Below are positions 17,900 through 26,469 of a stretch of DNA of 64,000 nt, piece by piece; the stretch's first letter is position 1; each line of letters starts with the position of its first letter. The DNA is from Pedobacter cryoconitis (GTDB lineage Bacteria > Bacteroidota > Bacteroidia > Sphingobacteriales > Sphingobacteriaceae): NCBI RefSeq assembly GCF_001590605.1, contig NZ_CP014504.1, positions 5,394,001 through 5,458,000 on the forward strand, given 5' to 3'. Under the pieces are notes generated by a model, which searched no databases, was not told the origin of the DNA, and worked only from the letters and a program-made list of their open reading frames with translations. The translations under genes were made by a program, and so were the position numbers.

Positions 17900-19411
17900 T
17901 TACTTAGGGCAGTTCTCTACAAACTCCCAGGGCCCCCATTGGCCGGCTTCTGGTAATTCATTAGGATTTACGTACCATTTGTTTTTGTATATTTTGCCAT
18001 TGTAATATACTTTGGTACCAGGTGCCGGATAAGCAATTCCTGCATTATAAGGTGCTACACCACAATTTTCAGTGCCAGGATTGGTTGGGTTGGTAGGATT
18101 AGTTGGATCAGTGGGTATAACTGGTGTCTCATTCTTATAGTCAAATGCATTTGCAAGTGCTGCTGATGTAGTTTGTCCATTTAAAACTTTCTTAGCCACA
18201 TTTAAATAAGTAACACCAGTATAATTCGTTCCTTTTGCGGATAATAAGTTAAGGTTCCAAATCATAATACCATCATTTTTACCTGCTCTGCTTTGTGTAC
18301 CACCATCATGGATGTATTTTGCTAAATCAGCTTCAAATTGAGGGGTGTGTTCAAAATAAGGTCCCCATGGTTCGTTTGGTACGTGCGTACCATGTGCTAA
18401 TTGGAAGCCGTAGATGTTGGCATAATAAGCGTAAGAGTCATACATTAACTTGCGGTTAGGCGCTGCTCCGATATTGTAAGCCTGATAAGCAATGATATCC
18501 AGTTTATCTCCGGCTGCTTTGATTACAGGAATCATTGCGCCAGTTGCGCTGAAACCAAATAAGCTGATGCTTTTTGTTCCATCGGTTGCACTGTACAAGT
18601 AGCTATCAGATTCGCCGGTTATCGTGTTTCTTTTGCTATAAGCAAATGGAGATGCGGCATCATCATTGTTTAATCCGCCTAATGCTCCTGATCCTACAGG
18701 TGCTGTCGCGATAATATAGCCTGCCGACTTTGGCATTAATTTCCTGGATTCGGTAATGAACCTGGTTAAATAAGCTACATTAGCTGCATTTCCTGATTCG
18801 CTAAAGCTACCAGCAGGCTCAAAATCCCAATCAATCCCTCCAAAACCTATATCATCTACAAAATCTTTGATCTGCTGATAGTTGATATTGTTGAAGTTTT
18901 CCGGAGCTCTCCAATAGGTTTCACCGCCTAATGATAAAATTACTGTGATACCGCGTTGTTTCAAGATTCCAACTGCACGTTTCAACATCAAACCGCCTTC
19001 AGTTGCCTGGTAGCATTCCAGTCCGGTATTTGCTGTAGAAATATTATAAGAACCCTTTACATACGTCAGGTTAGGTTTGGCAAATGCAAAGAAAACATGT
19101 GTTACAGCAGTTGGTAAGGTTGTGAATGCACTTTTTCCATCTTCATTTAACCATCCTTCCGTCCAGCTTGGATAGTAGCCAATAGTGATTGGCTTAGTTA
19201 AACTTGCGTTAGCATTGCGTTCGAAATTTACTTGTGTTTTCGAATTGCTTAATGATTGGTTGTCTGATTGCGAATTTCCAGGCTCTGATTTTTTGCAGGA
19301 AGAAAAAGCGGTTAGTATAAAAAGTCCTGCTGTAGTGCTCTTTTTTAAGAAATTGCACACTTTCTTTTTCGATGACAATATTTTGTCATCAATTGATAAA
19401 TGTTGTTTCAT
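17900..19411 (-). CDS. GH18 chitinase, lipoprotein with C-terminal chitin-binding domain
   Basis: 503 residues. A long N-terminus leads to a lipoprotein signal (GLFILTAFSSC), implying surface or outer-membrane anchoring. The GH18 barrel (about 70-400) has the catalytic motif GGIDWDFE with the acid at about E198, preceded by the VILSLGG strand, and MIWNLNLL near its end. A PTNPTNP linker (about 430-442) joins a CBM5/12-type module (about 445-503; YPAPGTKVYYNGKIYKNKWY, aromatic-rich). It hydrolyses chitin outside the cell. It has no T9SS sorting domain. A good promoter precedes it at 19436-19466. Confidence 0.93.
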   Translation of the reverse strand: MKQHLSIDDKILSSKKKVCNFLKKSTTAGLFILTAFSSCKKSEPGNSQSDNQSLSNSKTQVNFERNANASLTKPITIGYYPSWTEGWLNEDGKSAFTTLPTAVTHVFFAFAKPNLTYVKGSYNISTANTGLECYQATEGGLMLKRAVGILKQRGITVILSLGGETYWRAPENFNNINYQQIKDFVDDIGFGGIDWDFEPAGSFSESGNAANVAYLTRFITESRKLMPKSAGYIIATAPVGSGALGGLNNDDAASPFAYSKRNTITGESDSYLYSATDGTKSISLFGFSATGAMIPVIKAAGDKLDIIAYQAYNIGAAPNRKLMYDSYAYYANIYGFQLAHGTHVPNEPWGPYFEHTPQFEADLAKYIHDGGTQSRAGKNDGIMIWNLNLLSAKGTNYTGVTYLNVAKKVLNGQTTSAALANAFDYKNETPVIPTDPTNPTNPTNPGTENCGVAPYNAGIAYPAPGTKVYYNGKIYKNKWYVNPNELPEAGQWGPWEFVENCPK

Positions 19412-19435
19412 AGGGTTAGGTTTTTAAGTTAACCT

Positions 19436-19466
19436 CAAAAATAGCACGGCAAATAACAATCACAAC
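19436..19466 (-). promoter_or_regulatory. Bacteroidota-type promoter of the chitinase gene
   Basis: On the minus strand GTTG (19463-19466) and TATTTTTG (19436-19443) are separated by exactly 19 bp, matching the TTTG/TTG-N19-TAnnTTTG consensus. The -7 element lies 24 bp before the ATG. Confidence 0.6.
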
Positions 19467-19704
19467 TTTAATTGTAACATTTTCGATATAAATTATTGAA
19501 TACTATTCTTGTGGTATTTAATTTTCTTTACAGAATAATATTTGTGCATTTTTTCTTTGCTTTCGAAAATGGCTTTAACTTGTTTATATGTCTCATTGTC
19601 ACATGATTGCAGGTTTGTTTATTATTATATTTTCTAAAATAATGAAAGTATAAGGTGTTGTATGGAAATATTTGGGCTATTTAATTATATATATTTAATT
19701 TTTA

Positions 19705-21909
19705 CTATTTAACAACAAGCCAGGTATATCCGTTTGCCGGTATGGTTACTTCATAAGTTGCCTGATTATTTTTATCTAAAGTATAGGAAACGGCTTTGCC
19801 CTCTTTCTCTCTGATATAAGCTTTTCCAGTAAGGCCCGTATAATAAAGCGGCAATGTAATTTTACGGGTAATTTTCTCTTCCGAAGGATTATATAGCATG
19901 GCCAATCCCTTTTCTTTTTGACTTGGATTCACATGTAAAATTCCATCCCATTCTCTTCCATCAGCCCTGCGCAGGTGTATAATATCTGAATTTAAAATAG
20001 ATCTGTATTTCTTATACCAGCTGATTACAGCTGTAACCAATTTCTTCGTTTCTGGCGTATCGTATAACCTTGGGCCGCGGTAACAGGCTTGTATCCCTGC
20101 TCCATAGTATTGCATCATCAGTAGTTCATAGGAATCTTGATGTTCTGCCAGCGGTTCTAATGTGGATGCCGCATCACCACCTCCATATTCAGTTAATGGA
20201 ACGAAACCCCAACTCATAGAAGGGCTCTTCTCCCATGTTCCGTCATAGATATTCTGACGGTTTAAAATAGCTTGTTCCGCCCTGGGTAGTTTGAAATTTG
20301 CTTCTTTATACCCCAATGCTATTTTATGAGTCCCATCCAGAAAATACCAATCAGGCGCATTGACATAAACACCATTTTCATTACACCAGCGATATAGCCC
20401 TTTCTGCAGTTCTATTTGTGCCCATTGTGAATCTTCCAGTCCCATATGGCCCGGGTGTTTTGTCGATGCACAAACATCACCAGGATATGGCCCGTCATTC
20501 TCAAATATATCCAGTCCTGTTTTTTTGATAAATGCTTTAATCTTATCCAGATAAGCTAAGCCCCAGTTTGAACCCAGGCAAGGTGCATGAAGAAACTGAG
20601 CATGGACATCTGCTTTTCCTGTTTTAGGATCGATAACATCTTCCTGATCATTAATCCGGCGGCTGGAAAATAATGAATATCCACCCATCAGAATGCCTTT
20701 GCTATGCGCGTAATCTACCAATTCCTTCATTTTTGCTATGTTTTCTTCGCTTTGGTCTTCCATATCCACTCCACTGCCAAAACTGAGGATAATAGCCTCA
20801 TAGCCGGTTTCTGCACATTGATCGACAGCAGTTTTTACTACCTTTGGATCGGTAGAGATCAGGTGCATAAAGATTGGGTTTTCTGTTGACCAAGGGGCGA
20901 TTTTACGATACATCTTGCGCTGTGCCAATCCATTTCTGTCCCTGTCATAGCTATCCAGCAGCAATTCATTGGTTCTGATAGATTTGAAGGTATTTCTAGG
21001 GGCAATTTCTACGCTCGGACCAATCGGCGGATAAACCTCTAGTAAACATGGTGTTTTACGGTTATAGTTAACCTGCGAAGTATAGGTCGAATCTGTGTTC
21101 CAATGGGTCGTTTGATCCGATAAACGGGCATTCATGGAATTGTTAAAGGCGTAATTACTTTCTACATAAATTCCGTGCGGAGTCTTGATGTCTTTGGGAT
21201 TTCCATCTACTGTAGATTCCTCTTCATGTGCAGCAATGATCTCGTTAATCACTTGAGCTAACTTGATGGTTTGCTTTCCTTTATTTTCAACGCTAAGCCA
21301 TTTACAAATCAGCGGTATGCCATCATATAATTCATAGTTTATATTAACCAGTACCCCTTTTAAAGAAGGCAAATCGGATTCAAAAGAAAACGTAAGCATC
21401 TTTCCTGTTGGTTGTTGTCTGTTGGATGCCCACTCATTGGCAGCAGGCTTCCATTTTATAAAGGGTACAATAGGAGTGATCTGATAAGATTTAAAAAAGA
21501 AATCTGAATTATTTGCAGTCAATCCGTCCAGCCATTGAGTTAAAAGGTAAGCCTTTTGCTTTTGACCGTATAATCCGCCAACGTTATAAGACTTACCATT
21601 GATTGTTAATTTTGCTTCCGGGCTAACTGCTCTTAAAATTTGCTGTCCATTGCTTAGGTTGCTAAAATCTGTACAGGCGAGATTCGGGAATAAACGGAAT
21701 GATCTTTTAATCAGCCCATTTGATAGAATGATATCTTTATTTGTTATATCGCGATATACTTGCGCTATTTTGCAGGTACTATTGATCAGCCAATCCCGGC
21801 TTTTAGCCGTTTCTTCTGTTTTTTTCCATACTGGTAATGACGTTATTTTATCTTGTGCCAGAAGGTGACTGGCTTGAAATAATAGTAAAGCAGCTAATAT
21901 TTTTCTCAT
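19705..21909 (-). CDS. Secreted glycoside-hydrolase-like protein, probably alpha-galactosidase clan
   Basis: 734 residues with a signal peptide (MRKILAALLLFQASHLLAQ). The N-terminal half (about 40-330) is a beta-rich domain. The middle looks like a TIM barrel: YEAIILSFGSGVD (about 375), GILMGGYSL (about 408), LDIFENDGPYPGD (about 473, a candidate catalytic aspartate) and NAPDWYFLDG (about 525). The C-terminal domain is an all-beta cap ending in IPANGYTWLVV. This layout fits clan GH-D (GH27/GH36-like) enzymes. I cannot name the substrate. It stands downstream of no obvious partner; a chitinase follows on the same strand after 293 bp of AT-rich non-coding sequence. Confidence 0.6.
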   Translation of the reverse strand: MRKILAALLLFQASHLLAQDKITSLPVWKKTEETAKSRDWLINSTCKIAQVYRDITNKDIILSNGLIKRSFRLFPNLACTDFSNLSNGQQILRAVSPEAKLTINGKSYNVGGLYGQKQKAYLLTQWLDGLTANNSDFFFKSYQITPIVPFIKWKPAANEWASNRQQPTGKMLTFSFESDLPSLKGVLVNINYELYDGIPLICKWLSVENKGKQTIKLAQVINEIIAAHEEESTVDGNPKDIKTPHGIYVESNYAFNNSMNARLSDQTTHWNTDSTYTSQVNYNRKTPCLLEVYPPIGPSVEIAPRNTFKSIRTNELLLDSYDRDRNGLAQRKMYRKIAPWSTENPIFMHLISTDPKVVKTAVDQCAETGYEAIILSFGSGVDMEDQSEENIAKMKELVDYAHSKGILMGGYSLFSSRRINDQEDVIDPKTGKADVHAQFLHAPCLGSNWGLAYLDKIKAFIKKTGLDIFENDGPYPGDVCASTKHPGHMGLEDSQWAQIELQKGLYRWCNENGVYVNAPDWYFLDGTHKIALGYKEANFKLPRAEQAILNRQNIYDGTWEKSPSMSWGFVPLTEYGGGDAASTLEPLAEHQDSYELLMMQYYGAGIQACYRGPRLYDTPETKKLVTAVISWYKKYRSILNSDIIHLRRADGREWDGILHVNPSQKEKGLAMLYNPSEEKITRKITLPLYYTGLTGKAYIREKEGKAVSYTLDKNNQATYEVTIPANGYTWLVVK

Positions 21910-22019
21910 TTTTAATCTCCGTTTTCACGAATATAAAGAGATAAATATGGAAATAAACAGGAAGTTTGGGACTTAATAAAGTAAAATGATTTAGTTGTAT
22001 CTATTTGATAACTAATTTT

Positions 22020-22451
22020 TTAATCGACAATTTTGTTTGCGGATCTTTCTAAAACCTGTATCCCTATAGCCAAAAATGCCAGATCTTTCAAGATAAAGAA
22101 ATCAGTAACCGGAATCCCGTCCATTTGTTTCCATATACCGGGTGTACTCAGTAAAAAACTTAAGGTGGAGACGAAAATAATAAGGGTTAATATTCCGGCA
22201 ATTTTCCCTGCTTTTCTGCTCCAGAAAGAAGCAGTAAGGAATAGCGCAGTAATAATTTCAAAGATTCCTATGAGAATTGATCCCGTTTGAATAGAGACAA
22301 CCTGATATAGCCAGCTCATCAACCAGCTATTTTCGACTAAGGGTTTAATAGCTTTTGCTTCTGAAGGCGTAAATTTTAGGATGCCTATCCAGACCAATAC
22401 TAATATGGTGGCGATAACGCCTGTTGTGTAACCTGTTTTATTTGTTTTCAT
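22020..22451 (-). CDS. DUF417 / YkgB (RclC-like) membrane protein
   Basis: 143 residues with four hydrophobic segments. It has the family pattern WIGILKFTPSEAKAI (about 20-34), then PLVENSWLMSWLY (37-49), and LSTPGIW with FFILKDLAFL towards the C-terminus. E. coli RclC (YkgB) belongs to this family and is part of the reactive-chlorine response; in this organism the substrate or role is unknown. A terminator at 22499 separates it from the upstream oxidoreductase remnant. Confidence 0.8.
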   Translation of the reverse strand: MKTNKTGYTTGVIATILVLVWIGILKFTPSEAKAIKPLVENSWLMSWLYQVVSIQTGSILIGIFEIITALFLTASFWSRKAGKIAGILTLIIFVSTLSFLLSTPGIWKQMDGIPVTDFFILKDLAFLAIGIQVLERSANKIVD

Positions 22452-22498
22452 ATCCCTTTGTCGGTTGTCATAAAGAAACCTTACAGGAAATTATAAAA

Positions 22499-22531
22499 AG
22501 ATAAGAGCCTTTTTAAATTGGGCTCTTATCT
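22499..22531 (-). terminator. Terminator of the oxidoreductase remnant
   Basis: AGATAAGAGCC (22499-22509) pairs perfectly with GGCTCTTATCT (22521-22531). On the minus strand it is followed by TTTTTATAA. It lies 10 bp after the pseudogene stop. Confidence 0.75.
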
Positions 22532-22540
22532 GGTTTTAAC

Positions 22541-23083
22541 TTAAACAGTAATGACTATTTTTCCAACTATTCTTCCCGACTTTATAGCAGAATGTGTTGC
22601 TGGCAATTGCTCAAACGTATAGGTTTAGCCTATATGAGATTTAACAATCCTTTTTCCAGTAAGCCAGCAAACTGTTTCATATCTTCTCCATTTGATTCTA
22701 CTAAAATAAAATAACCATTAATCCCTTTAGCTTTTACCCCTTCATTCAGGCCAGAAGGAATACTGACAATTGTACCAGCTGTTTTAATGACCTCCAGTGA
22801 ACGATCAATATTGTCGCCCCGAGTGGTCTAAAACAAAATCTAACGCTTCATTAGCGTCCTCAAAGCGTTGGCTGGTATAATCAATATGTTCGTCTGCACC
22901 AAGTTCCATCACAAAGTCTTTGTTTTTTGCAGAGAACGTTCTAACTACATAGGCTCCGATATGCTTTGCAATTTGTACGGCATAAATGTCCTACACCTCC
23001 GGCTGCTGCATGGATCAGCACTTTGTCTGTTGCTTTGATCTTTGCATGGCTAGTAAGGGCTTGCAATGCTGATGAGTACATTG
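22541..23083 (-). pseudogene. Remnant of a zinc-type NADPH:quinone oxidoreductase (MDR family)
   Basis: Read on the minus strand, the family can be followed only by changing frames. The pieces are DKVLIHAAAGGVG (nucleotide-binding), then VVRTFSAKNKDFV..ELGADEHIDY, then a shift into NIDRSLEVIKTAGTIVSIPSGLNEG, and a further shift into YTFEQLPATHSAIKSGRIVGKIV and the TAA at 22541-22543. At least three frame changes are needed. The N-terminal half (catalytic domain) is missing: similarity stops near 23083. The protein cannot be made. It abuts an equally truncated divergent regulator. Confidence 0.85.
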
Positions 23084-23094
23084 ATTGTAGTTGT

Positions 23095-23396
23095 TGCGCG
23101 GAACATCGCAAAATATCTGGCTGAAGATGTGAATGAGTGTACAGAAGAAAAGGCTTTATTTTGGGATTTCAGAAACTTATCTGAGCCGTTATTTTAAAAA
23201 GCATATGAATGAGCTGATGCAGCAGTATATCATCAATTACAGAACAAAGTTCATTATGAACAGGTTGCAGCACAGTGATATGCGAATCAATGAAATAGCT
23301 AATGATCTGGGTTTTACCGATGAGAGCCATCTGAATAAGTTCTTGAGGAAACAGAAGGGGCAAAGCCCGGGGCAGTATAGAAAAATTTTTAAATGA
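23095..23396 (+). pseudogene. Remnant of an AraC-family regulator (C-terminal HTH)
   Basis: The frame from 23133 encodes a normal AraC-type DNA-binding end: GISETYLSRYFKKHMNEL, then NRLQHSDMRINEIANDLGF and DESHLNKFLRKQKG. Upstream similarity continues only in another frame (NIAKYLAEDVNE, 23110-23145), so there is a frameshift near 23140. The sensor domain is absent. The divergent oxidoreductase remnant starts within about 15 bp, so one deletion probably removed both 5' ends and the shared promoter. Confidence 0.75.
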
Positions 23397-23397
23397 C

Positions 23398-23426
23398 CGT
23401 TATGCTGATACTATCAGCATAACGGC
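23398..23426 (+). terminator. Hairpin after the AraC remnant
   Basis: CCGTTATGCTGAT (23398-23410) and ATCAGCATAACGG (23414-23426) form a perfect 13-bp stem with a 3-nt loop, 1 bp past the stop codon. No T-run follows on either side, so it may stabilise RNA rather than terminate. Confidence 0.5.
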
Positions 23427-23449
23427 AAGCGTTAATTTATTATGGTTTT

Positions 23450-23643
23450 TATAGAGGGCCGAAAATAATACCTAATGTACTGCCTAAAAAGCTAACAGTG
23501 CTCTTCACAAAGTTAGTGGTGATGGATGGCTTTATTTAAAAGACCTTTAACCAAATCATTAATGATACCACCGCCTTCGATAGTTGACATTTTTTTTGTG
23601 TTCAATTCTTTAACACCAAATTTTTTTAATTCTAATTTTTCAT
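23450..23643 (-). pseudogene. Frameshifted double-glycine-leader (bacteriocin-like) peptide gene
   Basis: On the minus strand an ATG at 23643 is followed after four codons by a stop. One extra A in the A-run would give a leader starting MKKLELKKFGVKELN and continuing TKKMSTIEGGG. This matches double-glycine leaders cleaved by C39-peptidase ABC exporters. The core begins IINDLVKGLLNKA, then a second shift near 23525 is needed to continue ITTNFVKSTVSFLGSTLG, a hydrophobic glycine-rich tail typical of class II bacteriocins. No exporter or immunity gene is seen nearby. The two lesions are either real decay or sequencing errors in homopolymers. Confidence 0.45.
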
Positions 23644-23952
23644 AATGGGGGATTATTATAAATAAACTCCTTATTCGTTAAAGGCTTTTCAGGGTACGCC
23701 TCTTTGGTCAAACGCTGAATCGAAATTAAATAATAAAAAGTTAAAAACATTGCTGGGCTAAATAATGAAAAGACAGACGGCCTTAAATTTAATGAGTTGA
23801 AAGCGAGCTGTGAGGCTGCTAAAAGGTCTTTTTGCGGAGAAAAGGGGGATGCTTGAGTTCCTATTCAATTCATTCATTATTTAGGGTTGTGAAGAACGCT
23901 GTATTAAAGACAGAAAACAATTCAGGTTGATAACAGGATTTTATTACCTTGT
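23644..23952. other. Non-coding stretch
   Basis: About 300 bp without a supported gene. A short plus-strand stretch around 23770-23860 is open (KTDGLKFNELKASCEAAKR) but matches nothing I know and lacks a start. It may be another remnant. Confidence 0.35.
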
Positions 23953-23976
23953 GTGCCTTGCAGGCCTGTTTTTTTT

Positions 23977-24531
23977 ATGAAGAAATATATTTTTTATACC
24001 CTATTGGTTAGCTTACTTTTCGGAGTAAATTTAGTGTCATTTGCGCAGAATGGGATTGATTGTGCTCAGGTGCTTGATCAAGAGCCTTATTTTTCCAAGC
24101 ATCAAACACTGCAAAATGATGCACTATTTTTAAGAGATCTCGAAATCCTGAAACATTGCGGAAACTACGGCAGTGTGGATAGTTTGCTGCTGAAAGGTTC
24201 GGTTCTTTCCGCGTTTTTGCGGACCGCGATGGATGAAGGACAGCCTGCTACTTACCGCACGATGATCGGATTTATGGATAAGTTTAAGGGTACGCAAGAC
24301 TATCTTCAATTTGTAGAATCCTTAAAGCTTTACAAAAGCCTGGAAAATAGAAAAGTGAACCTGGAGGAGTGGGATCTTGCTCAGCCTTTTTTTGTGAAAA
24401 TGGGTTTTACCCAAAATGATATTGATGATTTCAAGCAGTTTATTGCTGAGCCTGCCCATCATGAGCTAACTTACATTGCGGCTTACTACCTGTATATGAA
24501 AGAACTTAATGAAGTTACAGGAAGTAAGTAA
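23977..24531 (+). CDS. Hypothetical secreted protein
   Basis: 184 residues from the ATG at 23977, chosen because it opens a clean signal peptide (MKKYIFYTLLVSLLFGVNLV, cleavage after SFAQ). The mature part is about 160 residues, largely helical, with two cysteines (DCAQVL near the start and LKHCGNYGS). It has no membrane segment after the signal. I do not recognise the family. It is monocistronic between the decayed region and the alkylation-repair cluster. Confidence 0.75.
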   Translation: MKKYIFYTLLVSLLFGVNLVSFAQNGIDCAQVLDQEPYFSKHQTLQNDALFLRDLEILKHCGNYGSVDSLLLKGSVLSAFLRTAMDEGQPATYRTMIGFMDKFKGTQDYLQFVESLKLYKSLENRKVNLEEWDLAQPFFVKMGFTQNDIDDFKQFIAEPAHHELTYIAAYYLYMKELNEVTGSK

Positions 24532-24614
24532 TTGTTGAAACTGAGCAAGTTTCGGGTGGTTAAAACTTGTTGTTGTCTTTATTTTTGTATGGTCAGATAA
24601 ATTAGGCGAAAAAA

Positions 24615-25463
24615 ATGAAAGCACAGGAAGAAACTAATTATAGCCGCATTGCCCAGGCAATCAGTTATATCAATGGTAACTTTAAGACCCAGCCCGGTCT
24701 GGAAGAAGTTGCCGAAAAAATCAATCTCAGCCCCTTTCACTTTCAACGGTTATTTACGGAATGGGCAGGCGTAAGCCCAAAGAAATTTCTGCAATACCTG
24801 ACCGTTGAACACGCGAAGAAAATGCTGAAAGAAAATCAGGCTACCTTGTTTGAAACTGCATTTGAAACAGGTCTTTCAGGAACAAGCAGGCTGCATGACC
24901 TGTTTGTCAATATTGAAGGGATGACGCCTGGTGAATATAAAAATGGTGGAGAAAACCTGACTATCAACTATAGCTTTGCTGAGACCCCCTTTGGTAGCAT
25001 CCTGGTAGCCTCTACAGCTAAAGGAATCTGTCATATTGCCTTTACTGAAGATGCAGAAGAAGCATTGGAAAACTTGAAAACTAAATTCCCCAATGCTATT
25101 TACCGGCAGTTTGCTGATACCGTACAACAACATGCGCTTCATATCTTTACGCACGATTGGGACCGTGTCAGCGAGATCAAATTACATTTAAAGGGAACAG
25201 ATTTTCAATTGAAAGTATGGGAAACTTTATTAAAAATCCCGACCGCACAGTTGACAACATATGGCACTATTGCTAAAGAAATAGGAATGCCATCAGCCTC
25301 CAGGGCTGTAGGTACAGCTATAGGTGCTAATCCGGTAGCCTTTATAATCCCTTGTCACCGGATTATTCAAGCTACAGGCTCACTTGGTCAGTATCACTGG
25401 GGAACTACGCGTAAAACAGCTATAATTGGATGGGAAGCGGCAAAGATAGGGAGCGATGGATAA
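24615..25463 (+). CDS. AraC-HTH / methylated-DNA-[protein]-cysteine S-methyltransferase fusion (Ada-like)
   Basis: 282 residues. An AraC-type DNA-binding domain (about 8-105; SPFHFQRLFTEWAG, MTPGEYKNGG) is fused to an O6-alkylguanine-DNA alkyltransferase domain (about 115-280). The transferase has PTAQLTTYGTIA, ASRAVGTAIGANP and the acceptor-cysteine motif IPCHRII (Cys about 246). This is Ada without its N-terminal metal-binding domain; that domain is encoded separately at 25580. It removes O6-methylguanine lesions and probably regulates the cluster. A 2OG-Fe oxygenase remnant begins 1 bp after its stop. Confidence 0.92.
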   Translation: MKAQEETNYSRIAQAISYINGNFKTQPGLEEVAEKINLSPFHFQRLFTEWAGVSPKKFLQYLTVEHAKKMLKENQATLFETAFETGLSGTSRLHDLFVNIEGMTPGEYKNGGENLTINYSFAETPFGSILVASTAKGICHIAFTEDAEEALENLKTKFPNAIYRQFADTVQQHALHIFTHDWDRVSEIKLHLKGTDFQLKVWETLLKIPTAQLTTYGTIAKEIGMPSASRAVGTAIGANPVAFIIPCHRIIQATGSLGQYHWGTTRKTAIIGWEAAKIGSDG

Positions 25464-25464
25464 G

Positions 25465-25574
25465 ATGGAAACAATTCAGGAAAAAATAGAAGTTGCAGAC
25501 TGGCCGCAGCTGACAGAAATATGCACGGTCAGGGTTATGCAGTTGGGATCATATTTCACGATGCATTAACTTAA
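25465..25574 (+). pseudogene. Remnant of a 2OG-Fe(II) oxygenase gene (internal deletion)
   Basis: The first 20 codons read METIQEKIEVADWPQLTE. After a frame change the sequence reads MHGQGYAV and is then joined directly to GIIFHDALT and TAA (25572-25574). These pieces match, from memory, the N-terminus and the extreme C-terminus (LGIIFHDA) of the prolyl-hydroxylase-like oxygenases often found beside ada in Bacteroidota. About 180-200 central codons, including the Fe-binding HxD...H residues, would be gone. The 34-codon frame left open from 25465 is unlikely to be functional. Confidence 0.6.
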
Positions 25575-25579
25575 ATCTG

Positions 25580-25846
25580 ATGAATCCTGTAAATTTGCTG
25601 AATCATACAGAAATTAGTGCTGCCCAGCTAAGAATGCTGATCAGAAAAGGTGAGATTACGTTAGGTGGAAATAAGAAACTGAAGATCTATGGACTGCTGA
25701 GTTGTAAAAGCGGAAAGCGAATGAAAGCAGAGAACAGGGTGTTTTTTAAAGATGAACAGCAGGCTATAGCAAACGGATTCCGCCCATGCGGAAATTGCAA
25801 AAGAAACTTATACAAGAAATGGATTTATTCAGTACCGGAGAGTTAG
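25580..25846 (+). CDS. Ada-type metal-binding domain protein
   Basis: 88 residues. The core resembles the N-terminal zinc-binding domain of Ada: GLLSCKSGKRM, then RVFFKDEQQAIANGFRPCGNC. In Ada four cysteines hold zinc and one accepts methyl groups from phosphotriesters; here the three visible cysteines are C52, C76 and C79 (approximate), so the first pair is incomplete. It overlaps the start of alkB by 28 bp. Together with the AraC-Ogt fusion it supplies the parts of a split Ada. A direct repair role is inferred. Confidence 0.75.
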   Translation: MNPVNLLNHTEISAAQLRMLIRKGEITLGGNKKLKIYGLLSCKSGKRMKAENRVFFKDEQQAIANGFRPCGNCKRNLYKKWIYSVPES

Positions 25847-26418
25847 TAAATTTGTTGCCTTATGATGGCGAAGTGATCTATTATGGACAATTAATACCTG
25901 CTGATAAGCTCAATTATTATCTGGAACAGCTAATGAATCAAGTTATCTGGAAAAATGATGAAGCAGTTATTTTTGGCAAACATATCATCACCAAAAGAAA
26001 AGTTGCCTGGTACGGTGATGCTGAATATGCCTACACTTACTCTAATACAACCAAACATGCGTTGTTATGGACGGCAGATCTGCTGGCCTTAAAGAATTTG
26101 GTGGAGCAGCAAACAGGCGCCCGGTTTAATTCTTGCCTGCTTAATTTATACCATGATGGTGATGAAGGGATGGCATGGCATAGTGATGATGAAAAATCGC
26201 TGGGCAGGAATACGACTATCGCTTCCTTAAGTTTTGGTGCAGAACGTAAATTCGCCTTCAAGCATAAAGACACGAAACAAGTGGTTTCATTACTGCTGGA
26301 AAACGGGAGCTTACTGGTCATGAAAGGAACCACACAAACACATTGGCTGCACCGTTTGCCAAAGACTACTAAAGTTACCCGGCCAAGAATAAACCTAACC
26401 TTCAGGACTATCGTGTAA
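25819..26418 (+). CDS. alkB: AlkB-type 2OG-Fe(II) DNA demethylase
   Basis: 199 residues from the ATG at 25819 (MDLFSTGELVNLLPYDG). The AlkB fold signature is complete: FNSCLLNLYHDG, the iron ligands in WHSDDE (HxD), the distal histidine in THWLHRLP, and the 2OG-binding R-x5-R end (RPRINLTFR). It oxidatively removes 1-methyladenine and 3-methylcytosine. It is the last gene of the alkylation-repair cluster and its start lies within the preceding gene, implying translational coupling. Confidence 0.92.
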   Translation: MDLFSTGELVNLLPYDGEVIYYGQLIPADKLNYYLEQLMNQVIWKNDEAVIFGKHIITKRKVAWYGDAEYAYTYSNTTKHALLWTADLLALKNLVEQQTGARFNSCLLNLYHDGDEGMAWHSDDEKSLGRNTTIASLSFGAERKFAFKHKDTKQVVSLLLENGSLLVMKGTTQTHWLHRLPKTTKVTRPRINLTFRTIV

Positions 26419-26469
26419 CAAATTCTTTTGATCATTGTTATCTTTACTGGATATTCTCAAAACCAGCGA

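Noticed and set aside
23770..23875. Open stretch with KTDGLKFNELKASCEAAKR as a possible gene
   Set aside because: No start codon context, a short length and no recognised family; noted only as a possible remnant.
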